From Coccinella septempunctata (taxonomy: Eukaryota > Arthropoda > Insecta > Coleoptera > Coccinellidae): 64,000 nucleotides of DNA. The stretch lies in the NCBI RefSeq assembly GCF_907165205.1, contig NC_058193.1:36597021-36661020 (forward strand). The letters run 5' to 3'. The notes under the pieces were generated by a model. That model searched no databases. It worked only from the letters and a program-made list of their open reading frames with translations, and was not told the DNA's origin. Below, in pieces: positions 1 through 12,608 of the stretch; position 1 is the stretch's first letter, and each line of letters starts with the position of its first letter. The translations under genes and the position numbers were made by a program.

Positions 1-369
1 AAATGACATCTATTGTCCAATCATTCGAACTCTCCGAGGTTCATCCAAATCAGTGTGAAAAGTAAGAAAGACTCTATATCTTCCAATGCAACCTTTATAC
101 AATAGTCTATATTTGGCGGCAACCATCCATCTGAAGATTCTTTTATTGCTCTCATTTCCAACCAAACTAGGAATATGTATCAAATTTGGCTCGAAGCCAA
201 ATTAGTAAATGTTTCAGGCTACTATCAAATGTCAAATATGGTTTGGCATGCGGAGCTTGCTGAACACGTGCATGCAACTCTTCGGTAATGTTGCCAGATT
301 TACGCATTTTTCTCTGGTATGAAAAGAGATTGATCGTGAAAATTTTTCAACCCAATGAACACTACAGGA

Positions 370-1180
370 TTGAAAGTCTAATATTTTTATTCTGGTGATA
401 AATCTTGACATTTCATCCATCCTGGCGCAACCGTTCGATCTTGAGGAAGTTTGAACTGAACCCAACTTTTTAGGAATTTTTCGAAGGTCATTTTTCGAGT
501 CGTTTATCTTCCAGGAAAATTATCGTAGGTCTAAATGTGATACATATTCTGAAAGAGCAACTCTTCTTGTATTAGCTCTGAAAATTTCATCCATTTCGGC
601 ACAACCGTTCGGTCTTGAGGAAGTTTCAACTAACCCTATCATTTTGGGGATTTTTCGAAGGTCAACTTTCGAGTCGCTTATCTTACAGGAAATTCATCGT
701 CGATCTAAACACGACACATATTCTGAAAGAGCAACTCTTTTAGTAATAACTCTGAGAATTTCATCAATTTCGGCACAACCGTTCTCTCTTGAGGAAGTTT
801 CAACTAACCATACCTTTTTGGGAATTTTTCGAAGGTCAACTTTCGAGTCGCTTATCTTACAGGAAATTCATCGTCGATCTAAACACGACACATATTCTGA
901 AAGAGCAACTCTTCTAGTAAAAACTCTGAGAATTTCATTCATTTCGGCACAACCGTTCGGTCTTGATGAAGTTTCAACTAACCCTACCTTTTTGGGAATT
1001 TTTCGAAGGTCAACTTTCGAGTCGCGTATTTTACAGGAAATTCATCGTAGATCTAAACATGACACATATTCTGAAAGAGCAACTCTTCTAGTAATAACTC
1101 TGAGAATTTCATCCATTTCGGCATGACCGTTCGGTCTTGACGAAGTTTCAACTGACCCCAACTTTTCTATGGACTCTTTT
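370..1180 (+). repeat. 174-bp tandem repeat array, about 4.6 units
   Basis: The motif ACCGTTCG recurs at 174-bp spacing (its CC at 431, 605, 779, 953 and 1127), and a second landmark (GTCAACTTTCGAG and variants at 487, 661, 835, 1009) gives the same period. Because 174 is divisible by three, one frame stays open across units (644-1126, a 58-residue repeat), but this is a consequence of the period and not evidence for a gene. The first unit is the most diverged. Inverted copies with the same 174-bp spacing lie at 10.70-10.91 and 14.31-14.55 kb, so the unit is dispersed as well as tandem. It may be an internal minisatellite of a mobile element, but no element ends were identified. Confidence 0.9.
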
Positions 1181-3108
1181 CGACAGAAAGTCCCAGGGTA
1201 ACAATATGTTTTCCACATCACCATAAAACCTTCTTCTAGAGAAGAAACACGGCAACACAGCCTCTTTTTCGCGACCCTTCACCTTGAAAGTGAATCAAGA
1301 TATCTGGATGTACCTACATAGTGACTGCTGCAGATGCAGTATTCGAGAATATCGCATTCTTGTTGACAGAAGCTGTCAAGATATATAGATTCCTAAATAC
1401 TTTCACACTTATTTGAGTAATTACTGTCATGTACCTTTCCTGCGAGAGGCTAATAAGCTAGTTGGCTACTCGTTATGTTATCCCCAAGAGAAGTGTTTCA
1501 TATCTTCGCATTCTTCGCTGTATGCACTGCTTATCTTGAAACTCCAAAGTTGGAAGTGATCTTCAGAGATGGTAAGCAAAATGGGAGTTTGTAGAGTAGA
1601 CGATTTAGCATATGTATTTCTACAATGGTTAAGACTTGTCTAGACTAGGTTCATGAGACTAATATGACGTCTGAAATATCGAAAAATAATTCCACAAGCA
1701 TAATTTTTCGGTTCACGACGTACCTCTGGAGTCAGTCTACCCAGTCGAGTTCCAAGGACACACTTTACTAGTAAATTTAAAAATAAATAAATTCAATTAA
1801 TCATCCGGCATCTATTCGGCGAATATTATGCAAATGATTATGGCTAAAACGAGCTGTCGTAGAGACAGGGCAGTACGCGGGCATCAAAACAGAATAAAAG
1901 CAGTCTGGATTGTCCGCACAAGGCTGTGTGTGGTGCCTCAAGTTCAAGGCTTTTGACGTAACTCGTACCAAGGTTGAGATTTCCTATTGACTTGCCGGGG
2001 CAATGTAAATAAGGAAGCTGTATCAAATTGAACAGGTGACGTAGTTTCGAAAAATGAAAGTTATGAGATGGAGAGTTCACCGTGAAAGCAGTTAAGGAAG
2101 GTCGATCACAAGAGATTCTACCAGGAGGGACTAGACACTGATTCTGAACCGGTGGTTGATGGCATTACACTGCTGGACGGTATATTTATTGAATTCTACT
2201 GGTTTTTCATACACACTTTCCTACAGAAAGGAGTAGGGTTATTCAATTCTAAGATAGAAAAATGATGGTATATTCATGAAGATGATCAAAGTTGCTATAC
2301 TATTTTCTGAATACATCTAAAATAATCGATATGTTCCTATTGGGATTTCCACTAGAAATATATCTGAGTCTGTTGAAAATATCTTCTTCTATCCTTTTTT
2401 GCTATTTTCCAAGATGAAATGAACGTTTAGTCAATGTTTGAGGACATATGTATATAATATGATCGTGAAAAAAGCCAAGAGGTTCGGATTTAAAAGATAT
2501 TACTCTGTTTTATCAGCTGATTCTTAACATAGAGGGATATTTTTCAAAAATACTAACACATCAGGCTATGAAATTACTAATTATTAACACAATTGAATCC
2601 AGTTTCGGCAAACAATCTACAAAATATAAAAAAGACAATAATAAACACAGAAAAAAAGATTTATTTGACGAAAATCTCAACATTCCCTTCAAAAATGACA
2701 TTGACTTTACGATTCATTTCGAACTGTCATCACCATGTTGCTGCAATCTACACATCTGAATTCACATTCAAAACAACAAGTGAATGATGTGAAAAGAATC
2801 AGAAAATTTGAACAATCTCTCAAGGATTCATAATTCTTATTATTTCTGTGCTATTTAATCCTTACTAATTATTCTGCAAGCAAACTGCGTTTCGACTCTT
2901 TCACGAAAATCAGAATATTCATATTCTTCAATACAATAAGTAAGAAGCGTTTTGAAAAGAAAAGCATGGGGACATATTTGGCCAACTAATAACCATGGTA
3001 GGCATTCATGAGAAAAAAGAACACCTATTAGAGGCATAGCTTATGGAAAACTTATGTAGCATCTATTAGGAGTCATCACAGAGGTGATTCAGGAGAAAAA
3101 TAATTGAC
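1181..3108. other. No gene recognised
   Basis: AT-rich sequence with only short ORFs (the longest 78 codons) that show no recognisable family motif. No repeat structure was noticed. Confidence 0.6.
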
Positions 3109-3112
3109 AAAA
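3109..3112 (-). terminator. RNA polymerase III terminator of tRNA-Tyr
   Basis: On the minus strand a TTTT run begins 5 nt after the tRNA 3' end. A run of four or more T is the usual Pol III stop signal. Confidence 0.75.
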
Positions 3113-3116
3113 CGAA

Positions 3117-3207
3117 TCCTTCGAGCCGGATTTGAACCAGCGACCTATGGATATCCACTTTCTAATTCCTCTACAGTCCACCGCTCTACCAACTGAGCTA
3201 TCGAAGG
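3117..3207 (-). tRNA. tRNA-Tyr (anticodon GUA) with an 18-nt intron
   Basis: Read on the minus strand, a 7-bp acceptor stem (CCTTCGA with TCGAAGG) closes the molecule, followed by discriminator A. The D arm GCTC/GAGC carries the A-box, and the T arm holds the B-box GGTTCAAATCC. The anticodon GTA lies at 3172-3174 on the plus strand. An 18-nt intron (3153-3170) sits directly after position 37, the canonical site of eukaryotic nuclear tRNA introns; its removal leaves 73 nt. A TTTT stop follows. All stems pair with at most a G-U, so the gene looks functional. It reads UAU and UAC codons in cytoplasmic translation, after splicing by the tRNA endonuclease. No other tRNA gene was seen in the window. 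Confidence 0.97.
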
Positions 3208-6200
3208 CTTGTTGGAGAAAGGATTCAATTTTTTTGATGTTCAGTGAAGAAAAAATGAATTCATAACTTCAGTTCTCTCTCCAGGTACCAAAAAAAATTA
3301 GAAATATTTTTGAGAAAACGATGAAGAAAATGAAAATCATACTGGAACCACTGAGACTCGACACAGCCTGTATAAAGAGAATAAACGAAAACCCTTCATC
3401 GAAATGGGGAGGATCGAAGAGTCCAACACGTAAATATGTTGACCCCACCTGTTGAAGGGATCACCTTGACCCATCTCAATCCATATTAATTGCTTCTGGA
3501 ATATTCTTATCTTCGGACCACGCTCAACACAGAAGAAAATGGATAACTCAGGCTTGAAAACCACTTAAACCTGCCCCGGAACGAATTTGGTAGGACGCGT
3601 TTCGGAAATTTCTATTGGATAATCTTCATGAATCATACTTGAATTTCTGGTTTGGGGCTTGTGTACCTTTCCCAGAAATAATTGTCGTTTTTCATGGGAG
3701 ATTGTGGCTTGTAATGTAGACGCACCCTTTTAATTGTAGCTTCTCACGTGTTCCGTGGCTATAAATCCGAATGATGAATATTTTATACCTATCAAGGTTT
3801 TGTCCTGATAGACGGTGGTATATTTAGTTAAAAGAAATTCTTGGCTAATCCACAGGTTGGTACATAGTAAATAAATGAAATAGAAAAATTGGTAGTACGT
3901 GATGAAAAGTCTTATTCAAACAATATCTACAGAAAATTTCAGTGCCTGGTATAGAAACAACATTTTCAATTCAAGAAATCAAGTAGTTAAACAGTACAAA
4001 TAAACCTTTGGGTTTGGGATGATTTTCCACTTTCTATTTCAATCGGACAGAATGGAATTCATCGAATTTTACATAGGGCACTGAATAAGAGAGTGAATTC
4101 GATTTAGTATCCTTTTCGAATAGAAAGGATCTCATTACGAACGTAAACGAATACGACCACCCGAAAGAAAGTGAAAATATACCTGTTAAATGACCATCTG
4201 ATGAATGAATACGAAGAATGCGGAAGACTTTCATCCTCGACAGGGTGTTAACGGTATCACCCCTTGCAGCAGGTTATTTAACCCTCGAAAACCCTTCCTG
4301 GTTCAAACGGTGTCGTTGGTCTGCAGGTACCGGTTTTTAGACCGTTTTTTATACCACTTTTTCCTACCTGTTTTGAGTGTTACGAAATGAAACCTATTGT
4401 TTTTTATGGACATTTTATTTGCGATGATTGGCGAAATAAATTCAACCCAATTTTGAATTATTTTTCAGCTAATCTCAAGTAGAATACTACTGGATGATTA
4501 TTGGGTATAAGTATCAACGAATCTTGTACAACATCGAGTATTTCATGAAGATGGCCGTATATCAAAGGATACAGATACCTACCTGCCCAAGATCTCGTTT
4601 ATTATCCAATAAAATCGCAATTTAACTGAGCGTGAAGATCCTCAATGCTCAACTCGATTGAAATTTAATTGTGTATTTAATGTGTATTAACTACTGTTGA
4701 GGGTATAATATATTTTGCGATATTAGATTAGGATCAGGCGGTTTCAATACATGCCTCAGCTCTTGCCCTGAGGGGCGTAAGGTTGTACTTATTTAGTAGA
4801 TGTTAAAACACACTGCATACTGCTTTATGTCGACCAGTTTATCTCTACAGGTACTCGATCGTTTCATGAATTTTCGTCAGTACTTAATTCAGTTTATCTT
4901 AAGAAGGATCATGTGAAAGAAAAATACTGTATTTTATCCACAATTCCAAATAATTATCATTTGAATAATCTCTCAGGTTTTCTCCTTCTAATGATTAGCA
5001 GATTAATGTTTCTCAGAAAAATTATTTTTGTAAAAACGTAAAAATAATCGGATTCAACATATAGTTTTCGAAATAAAACGAAAAAAAGTACAGACTGCTG
5101 CGTAAGGACAAGAATAACCATAATATTTCAATCTTCCGAACAATATCAGTGATTAGCTTCCTTCAAAACTGAATAGGTGTCGTAAATCTTACTCGAGCTT
5201 GAGAACTAGATCGTAAAAGGCAGAACTGCCCCAGAAAATATGGAATATCCATATTTTCCTGCGAACTCGGGTAGTAGCGAATTTGAGTAAATGATAATCA
5301 TCAATAAACGAATTTGCAGATTGCGCACTTAAGGAGAGGTGAGCAACACCACTGTAATTGACGTTTATGGAATCAAGAGAAAAGTGGTGAGTGCCTCATC
5401 ATGCTATTTTTCCTCAGCTGTCGACCAGCTCGGCCAGTACCGGGTTTGAATTATGAAAACGAGCCGATAGAATGAAACAAATATCAACTGGATTACAAGA
5501 AGAAAAAATCACTTCTCCAATGTATAAGAACAGAAAGTTGCGCTTACACAATGACTTTAGGTAATGATGCATTTCAAAACAAGAACAAAACTGCCCCTGG
5601 TTTGATGATGAATAAACTAACACCCTGACCTTTTAATGAAAAAAATAACCTACCTGTATTCGACTCTACTTCGTACTGGCAAAATATGAGCTGTTAATCT
5701 GGCAGTCTCCTTTCTTCATATCTACGTTTTATAGATTATTTAGAAAAAACGAGACCCCAAGAGATATTTCGTTGTAATTTTCAATGTGCTAATAGTCTCT
5801 CATTACTCTCAACGAAAAACTAAATGTTCGTCTACTGATTGTAGCGACTACTACACTCAACCACCGAAATATCACTAAAATGTTTAGAAAAGTAGTTTCT
5901 ACTCTTTCAGCACGTTTTTCTGTAATGATTTTTGCTTCAAACATAGACCACCAAAAAATACCCTTCGAGATTTCAGAGAATGAAATTTTCATCTACAGAT
6001 ACTAATTAAAAAAAAATGTTCTTCCTCAGAATACAGAAGGGCATCAATGAATCCAAAATTTGATAGAAATATTGTTTGCTCTCTGGTTTGAACGCTTGAA
6101 TAGTAAGTTCACGAGATTGGAAGTTTGCTTAGATATCCAATTTACGAAGATTCAGAGGAAACTAGAACAAAATGTGTCTCTGAACTGAGCCGTTGGGTAT

Positions 6201-7918
6201 GAGAATGATATTTTCATTTTGTATTCAAAAACGCAGGTAGTACAGATTTTACGATGGTCGAACTTTTCGTGAGTCCATATCTGTCCAACCACTGAGCGCA
6301 TATAGAAGAAGGAAGGGTGGAAACAACTTCTATATTCATTAGATCCATCGTACCTTGCGCATCTCACTTATTGCCGGGTATATATATTTTTCATTTTACT
6401 TTAAAGCACCGTGGGTCTGAATTAAATCTTAATAGGCAGATAGTTATCATGCTATATGATTTTTTATTAATTGAGGACTCGATACGGCATTCCTACAAGA
6501 TGATCTTCATAGGACATAATTATCACGAACTGCCTGGCGCGCAACTTGCATACTCAAGTTGTTAATTCCAGTGCGGAGTTACTAGTTGGAAAAAGGACGT
6601 GTTTGTGGGTGCCTGGCTAGATTTCGATGCTGTGAATGGTTTCCTTCCTTCTTCTCCCTCAGACATAGCAACTTTCTGAAGGCAGAGAAATGAAAGCGAG
6701 AGTTGAACATGATTCTATAGTTATCATAGACTTTCTAGCTCGCAGAATGAAGTAAACACTGCAGAATTCACACAGAAACATTGCTCATAATCCGAGAGAT
6801 TCAAAACTGGGAAGAGTATTCAAATTACTCTGAAAATTTGTGTTTCATTTCACAAATATTAATCAACCGTTGGAACAGAAAAGAAAGAAGACATGATGAA
6901 CATAACTGGATTGATTCATGACCAACCTACTGATATTTTCCTTGACCTAAACTGACCAGAGTTCCTCTAAGTAGGTCTAACTTCCCATCAAGTGAAAGTC
7001 TTTCTCATTTTTACTTTCAATTATCGTCACTGACCGTGTATAACTTCTTGAGATAGGACAAGATTAGAGGTTCATTGTTTGGTTGAAGGTCTTTTTTATC
7101 TCGATACTGAAATGATCCATCATCTTCTAAAGGAAAAGTAGAATGCATTTCAGATGAATTATTGTTTCACGAGATTCTGTATTTGAAATATAGAGACATG
7201 CATTCAACCAGCAATTTTAAGTACTTTCACTGAATCCAAACCTGAAAATGAATGGTCCATCCCTACCAAGGAATGCCGGACCCTTCGAAATATTCGAATG
7301 AAATAAAACTATATATTCTTCCCAGCTAGAAACAGGTTGTTGCAGCTCCTCCTCACCCCCTTCCCCTAACAATTTTATGAAAAAACTGGCTCCTAATAGA
7401 CAAACATTGATTATCTGACCAACAAACCGGGTATCAACAGTCAAATCACATGGGGTTCGTTATTACCACTTGAAAGACGAACGATGACCCACGATGCACC
7501 AAGTTTTTTTTTCGTTCTGTTTGAAGTAATTTCAAGGTCTCCGAAACCAGTATAGACGAAAAGAACTTCCTCATTCCTTGCGCCCATCTGCGTAGTGTTG
7601 ATAACTATAGAAGTAATTTATTTTTTTTACGATGCATATAAGAATCCATGCTGTAATAGGATGGATAACGAACGGTAGAATGTGGACCCCTAATCACTTT
7701 TCTTCAAAGCGGTTTCGCTTTTCTTCGGTTCTATTTTTTCATCTAGAGTTTGAGACCTTGAAATGACTTTAGTCTGGGGTATTATATACGTGATAACCGG
7801 CTTGTCCTAGGGTTTTGTGTCGGCTTTACTGTCTGGGAAGAACCGACTTTTTGACATCTTCGCTCCGATAGACAGTATGATACATTCGGGATTAACCGAG
7901 TCTTGAACGAGAAATAGA
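3208..7918. other. No gene recognised
   Basis: About 4.7 kb of AT-rich DNA with ORFs of at most 82 codons and no recognisable domain. The only structures noticed are a short perfect inverted repeat at 5234-5258 and a small hairpin with arms CCTCAG and CTGAGG near 4752. Confidence 0.55.
5234..5258. repeat. Perfect short inverted repeat
   Basis: The arms GAAAATATGG and CCATATTTTC are separated by 5 nt (AATAT). In this AT-rich context it may be chance or a protein-binding palindrome. Confidence 0.6.
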
Positions 7919-10690
7919 TTCTAGAAAACCAAACAGTTGAAAAGTGGAAAATAATTTTTTTTTCCTAAACAGCGTCAGATATTCGAAAGTTTGGTATGAA
8001 AATATAGGTTTCCGAACATACTGAATCTATTGCGAGTAATTTGGAAAGCCTATCTCCCTTCGTTCAGATTTTCATCTTGGAAATGGGATTTTTCAAAAAT
8101 TGCAATTTTCAATCTGCGATATCTCCTGTTATATTCATCTGATCCTATTGGGGTTTCCGGTTCTATAATCAGCGTTGCCTAGGCTTCCATCCCAGCACAA
8201 AAACTCGATTTCGAAAATCTCGATTTTTTGGGTCAAAAATGAGCAAGGGGTTAGAGCCCCTAAAATGGCCTATTTGCTACTCTGTCTGGAAATCAGGATG
8301 TTCTATTACTGTCTTAGGATATGGAGTGCAGAGAATTTGTTTTGAAGATTGTAGAAAACCAAACAGATGATGATTCAACAGAGAATTGCACTCCAGAGAG
8401 CTCTTCGAAGTCAACTCGAAAATGAAAAGTGGAAAAACGAAAAACATTATTTTCTCCTAAACAGTGCCAGATATTCGAAAGTTTGGTATGAAAATATAGG
8501 TTTTCGAACACGCTGAATCTATTGCGAGCATTTTCGAAAGCCTATCTGCCTTCGTTTAGATTTTCATCTTGGAAATGGCATTTTTCAAAAATTGCAATTT
8601 TCAATCTGCGATATCTCCTGTTATATGCGTCTGATCCAATTGGGATTTCCAGTTTCATAATCGGCATTGCCAATGCTTCCATCGTAGCACAAAAACTCGA
8701 TTTCGAAAATCTCGATTTTTTGGGTCAAAAATGAGCAAGGGGTTAGACCCCCCTAAAATGGCCTATTTACTACTCTGTCTGAAAATCAGGATGTTCTATT
8801 ACTGTCTTAGGATATGGAGTGCAGAGAATTTGTTTTGAAGATTCCAGAGAACCAAACAGATGATGATTCAACAGAGAATTGCACTCCAGAGAGCTCTTCG
8901 AAGTCAACTCGAAAATGAAAAGTGGAAAAACGAAAAACATTATTTTCTCCCAAACAGTGCCAGATATTCGAAAGTTTGGTATGAAAATATAGGTTTTCGA
9001 ACACGCTGAATCTATTGCGAGCATTTTCGAAAGCCTATCTGCCTTCGTTTAGATTTTCATCTTGGAAATGGCATTTTTCAAAAATTGCAATTTTCAATCT
9101 GCGATATCTCCCATTATATGCGTCTGATCCAATTGGGATTTCCAGTTTCATAATCAGCATTGCCAATGCTTCCATCGTAGCACAAAAACTCGATTTCGAA
9201 AATCTCGATTTTTTGGGTCAAAAATGAGCAAGGGGTTAGACCCCCCTAAAACGACCTATTTGCTACTCCCTCTGAAAATCAGGATGTTCTACTACTGTCT
9301 TAAGATATGGAGTGCATGAAATTTGTTTTGAAGATTCTAGAAAACCAAACAGTTGATGATTCAATAGAGAATTGCACTCCAGAGAGCTCTTCGAAGTCAA
9401 CTCGAAAATGAAAAGTGGAAAAACGAAAAACATTATTTTCTCCTAAACAGTGCCAGATATTCGAAAGTTTGGTATGAAAATAGAGGTTTTCGAACACGCT
9501 GAATTTATTGCGAGCAATTTCGGAAGCCTATCTCCTTTCGTTTAGATTTTCATCTTGGAAATGGCATTTTTCAAAAATTGCAATTTTCAATCTGCGATGG
9601 GCCTGTTCCGATATTGCTGTTAGTACTGGCCCGCAATCGAATAACAATAGAACTCGAACGACTGGGCCAATAGGCATCGTTTCTGAAATACTGACAGTAC
9701 TATTCAGGAATATCGGAACAGACGGGATATCTCCTGTTATATTCGTCTGATCCAATTGGGATTTCCAGTTTCATAATCAGCATTGCCAAGGCTTACATCG
9801 TAGCACAAAAACTCGATTTCGAAAATCTCGATTTTTCGGGTCAAAAATGAGCCAGGGGTTAGACCCCCCTAAAACGACCTATTTGCTACTCCCTCTGAAA
9901 ATCAGGATGTTCTACTACTATCTTAAGATATGGAGTGCATGAAATTCATTTTGAAGATTCTAGAAAACCAAACAGTTGATGATTCAATAGAGAATTGCAC
10001 TCCAGAGAGCTCCTCGAAGTCAACTCGAAAATGAAAAGTGGAAAAACGAAAAACATTATTTTCTCCTAAACAGTGCCAGATATTCGAAAGTTTGGTATGA
10101 AAATATAGGTTTTCGAACACGCTGAATCTATTGCGAGCAATTTCGGAAGCCTATCTACCTTCGTTTAGATTTTCATCTTGGAAATGGCATTTTTCAAAAA
10201 TTGCAATTTTCAATCTGCGATATCTCCTGTCATATTCATCTGATCCTGTTGGGATTTCCCGTTCTATAATCAGCGTTGCCTAAGCTTCCACCCCAGCACA
10301 AAAACTCGATTTTGAAAATCTCGATTTTTTGGGTCAAAAATGAGCAAGGGGTTAGACCCCCTTAAAATGGCCTATTTACTACTCTGTCTGAAAATCAGGA
10401 TATTCTATTACTGTCTTGGGATATGGAGTGCATAGAATGTGTTTTAAAGATTCTGGAAAACCCAACAGTTGATGATTCAATGAAGAATTGCACCCCAGAG
10501 AGCTCTTCGAAGTCAACTCGAAAATGAAAGGTGGAAAAACAAAAAAAATTATTTTCTCCTACACTGGGCCAGATATTCGAAATTTTGGTATGAAAATATG
10601 GGTTTTCGAACAAGCTGAATCTATTGCGAGTAATCTCGAAAGCCTATCTCTCTTTTAGATTTTCATCTTGGAAATGGCATTTTTCAAAAA
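7919..10690 (+). repeat. 493-bp satellite array, about 5.5 monomers
   Basis: The landmark TGCGAG falls at 8031, 8523, 9016, 9509, 10132 and 10625, giving steps of 492, 493, 493, 623 and 493. The 623-bp step is one monomer plus a 130-bp insertion. Each monomer also contains the conserved phrases ATTGCACTCC, TTTTCATCTTGGAAATGG and GGGTCAAAAATGAGC. The second and third monomers are almost identical, while the outer ones are more diverged and the first lacks part of the unit. Every monomer encodes the same minus-strand ORF of about 65 codons beginning MFENLYFHTK, but substitutions are not visibly concentrated at silent sites and no family is recognised, so I do not call it a gene. The right end abuts an inverted copy of the 174-bp repeat. 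Confidence 0.95.
9599..9725. mobile_element. MITE-like insertion (127 bp) inside a satellite monomer
   Basis: This segment interrupts the phrase CTGCGATATCTCCTG, which is intact in neighbouring monomers. The trinucleotide GAT is duplicated on both sides (9596-9598 and 9726-9728), as expected of a 3-bp target duplication. The ends are imperfect inverted repeats of about 30 bp: the core CTGTTCCGATATT near the left end matches the reverse complement of the right end, and AGTACT occurs on both arms. There is no coding capacity. It is a non-autonomous DNA transposon; the superfamily is not assigned. Confidence 0.85.
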
Positions 10691-10700
10691 TTGCAAATTT

Positions 10701-10912
10701 AACTTCAGAATTCGTCAAGACCGAACGGTTACGCCGAAATGGATGAAGTTCTCAGATTTATCACAAGAAGAGTTGTTCTTTCAGAATCTATATCACGTTT
10801 AGATCTACGATAATTTTCCTGGAAGATAAATTACTCGCGAGTTGACCTTCGAAAAATCCCCAAAAACTTGGATTCAGTTAAAACTTCCTCAAGACCGAAC
10901 GGTTATGTCCAT
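10701..10912 (-). repeat. 174-bp repeat, inverted copy next to the satellite
   Basis: CCGAACGG recurs at 10721 and 10895, exactly 174 bp apart. The sequence is the reverse complement of the 370-1180 unit. It begins within about 10 bp of the last 493-bp satellite monomer. Confidence 0.9.
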
Positions 10913-12608
10913 TTTTTTTTTCATTTCAAGGAATTGATTGGGAGTAACCATATGAAATGTCCCCCAACGAACCGAAGTTCACCTCTTTGTGGATATTTTC
11001 TGATTTTGAATGAGGGCCGAGATACTGAGGGTGGTAGGTACCTTTTCCAATCGACAGACTGCAGATTAATTTGATTTATAAGTCGAAATAAGGGATTCAA
11101 ATGAAAAGGTGCATCACCAAAATGATAATCTCCTACATTGTATCAACCAAAGCCATACCAAAAAGACGCAGGTGTTTTTTCCATGAAAGATATCCTAATG
11201 AATACACCGCTTAACACTACAAGATTTTCATAGAAACGAGAAGAACCGAATGTCATTCTGCATCTATTATTAATGACATCTCCGTGTCATTATTCATCCG
11301 ACACAAAGATTCTGATATAAAATCAGCGGGAATTGAAGAGAAACGTTCCTATATTATATCGCATGCGGAATCTGTGGGAATAAAATCCCTAATTTACGAG
11401 AGATTTTTTTGTCCCTTTCGCGACCTTTCAGTAGGTAGAAAAAAGGTAAAAAAACGCTGGCTTTCCATCACTTTCTTCTTCGTTCTAAAAACGTTCACTT
11501 TCTTCTTCTTCTCCATCTGACCCGATGTTATCTCGTTCCTGGACCCTTCTTTTTTATGGATGCGGGGTTTATATCGAAAACTGATGTCAGGTGTGCCCAC
11601 ACTGGATGGTAGGTAGTTGCTGAAATCAAATCTGCCGACTGACGATCCTTAAAGGCGGAAGTACGAAGTAATTTGCTGCAATAGATGCAGAACTGATGGA
11701 TCGAATGCCTTTTTTGCTATTGCCCGTATATTGAACTGTGTGAAGATCCGCATGCCAGAGCATGAGAGTGAATTTCATCGTCTCGCTGACTGAAAATGTT
11801 CGAATATTACTTTGACCACCATCCACCTAAGATTTTATGAAAATAATGACTTCTTCGGGTGAAATACTGCTTTAATAAACTTCATTTTCTCATTCAATTG
11901 TTGTAGATCTCAATGATCTAATTCTGTGATCTATGTAAGGCTTGAATTTGACAGCTAAAGTTTCGCTGGATGCTGTAAATCAATAGTATATCCATGAAAC
12001 TCAATCCACGCCAAATTTAACCGTCATGAAAAATAATATCAAGTATTCCACGTTCGTGGCAAGGGTCATTCGTCGTCGACCTGAGGATTCAAGCGAATTT
12101 TTCTCCTCAGAAGTCACTGACATCCAATTCAACGACTTGAGAGTGAATCTTATGCGTAGAGATGGTTATTCATGCTAGCTGAAGACGTTCTCGGAGTTAT
12201 CTACTGGTCGGCCTACACACAAAACAAATGGCATTCCATCGTTAGTGTGTTCCTGATGGATACTCGCTTTTGTGGGATGGAAGATAAATGGTGATGTTGG
12301 AGTTAATCAAGGAGTAGACAAATATTCGAATGCGAGCTGTTAAAATAGCTGTCGTCCGCAGTGAACCAGTGGAATCAGTTCCTCATTGGTGAGAATTTTT
12401 GAATGTGTCGATTTTCTAATATCGAGTTTCAAGATCAAGTGAAACAATTCCAAAATTTTCCCCAAAATCTGGTGCCCCATTTTCTAGTTGGCGTCTGAAG
12501 CTGTTGCAGGATTTATCGTAGATTGGAGGTTTTTAAGGGTACCTAATAGCTCGGAATATTGAACAGAACTTTAGCAAATACAGCTGTCTTTTCACAAGGT
12601 TTAAATAG
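10913..12608. other. No gene recognised
   Basis: Short ORFs only (up to 78 codons). The T-rich stretch near 11450-11560 produces a spurious phenylalanine-rich ORF. Confidence 0.55.

Noticed and set aside
644..1126. 160-codon ORF with a 58-residue internal repeat
   Set aside because: A 174-bp tandem unit is divisible by three, so one frame stays open by chance. Inverted copies elsewhere do not preserve the frame.
8314..10613. A conserved minus-strand ORF of about 65 codons in each satellite monomer
   Set aside because: Identity follows from recent homogenisation of the satellite. There is no recognisable domain and no bias towards silent changes by eye.
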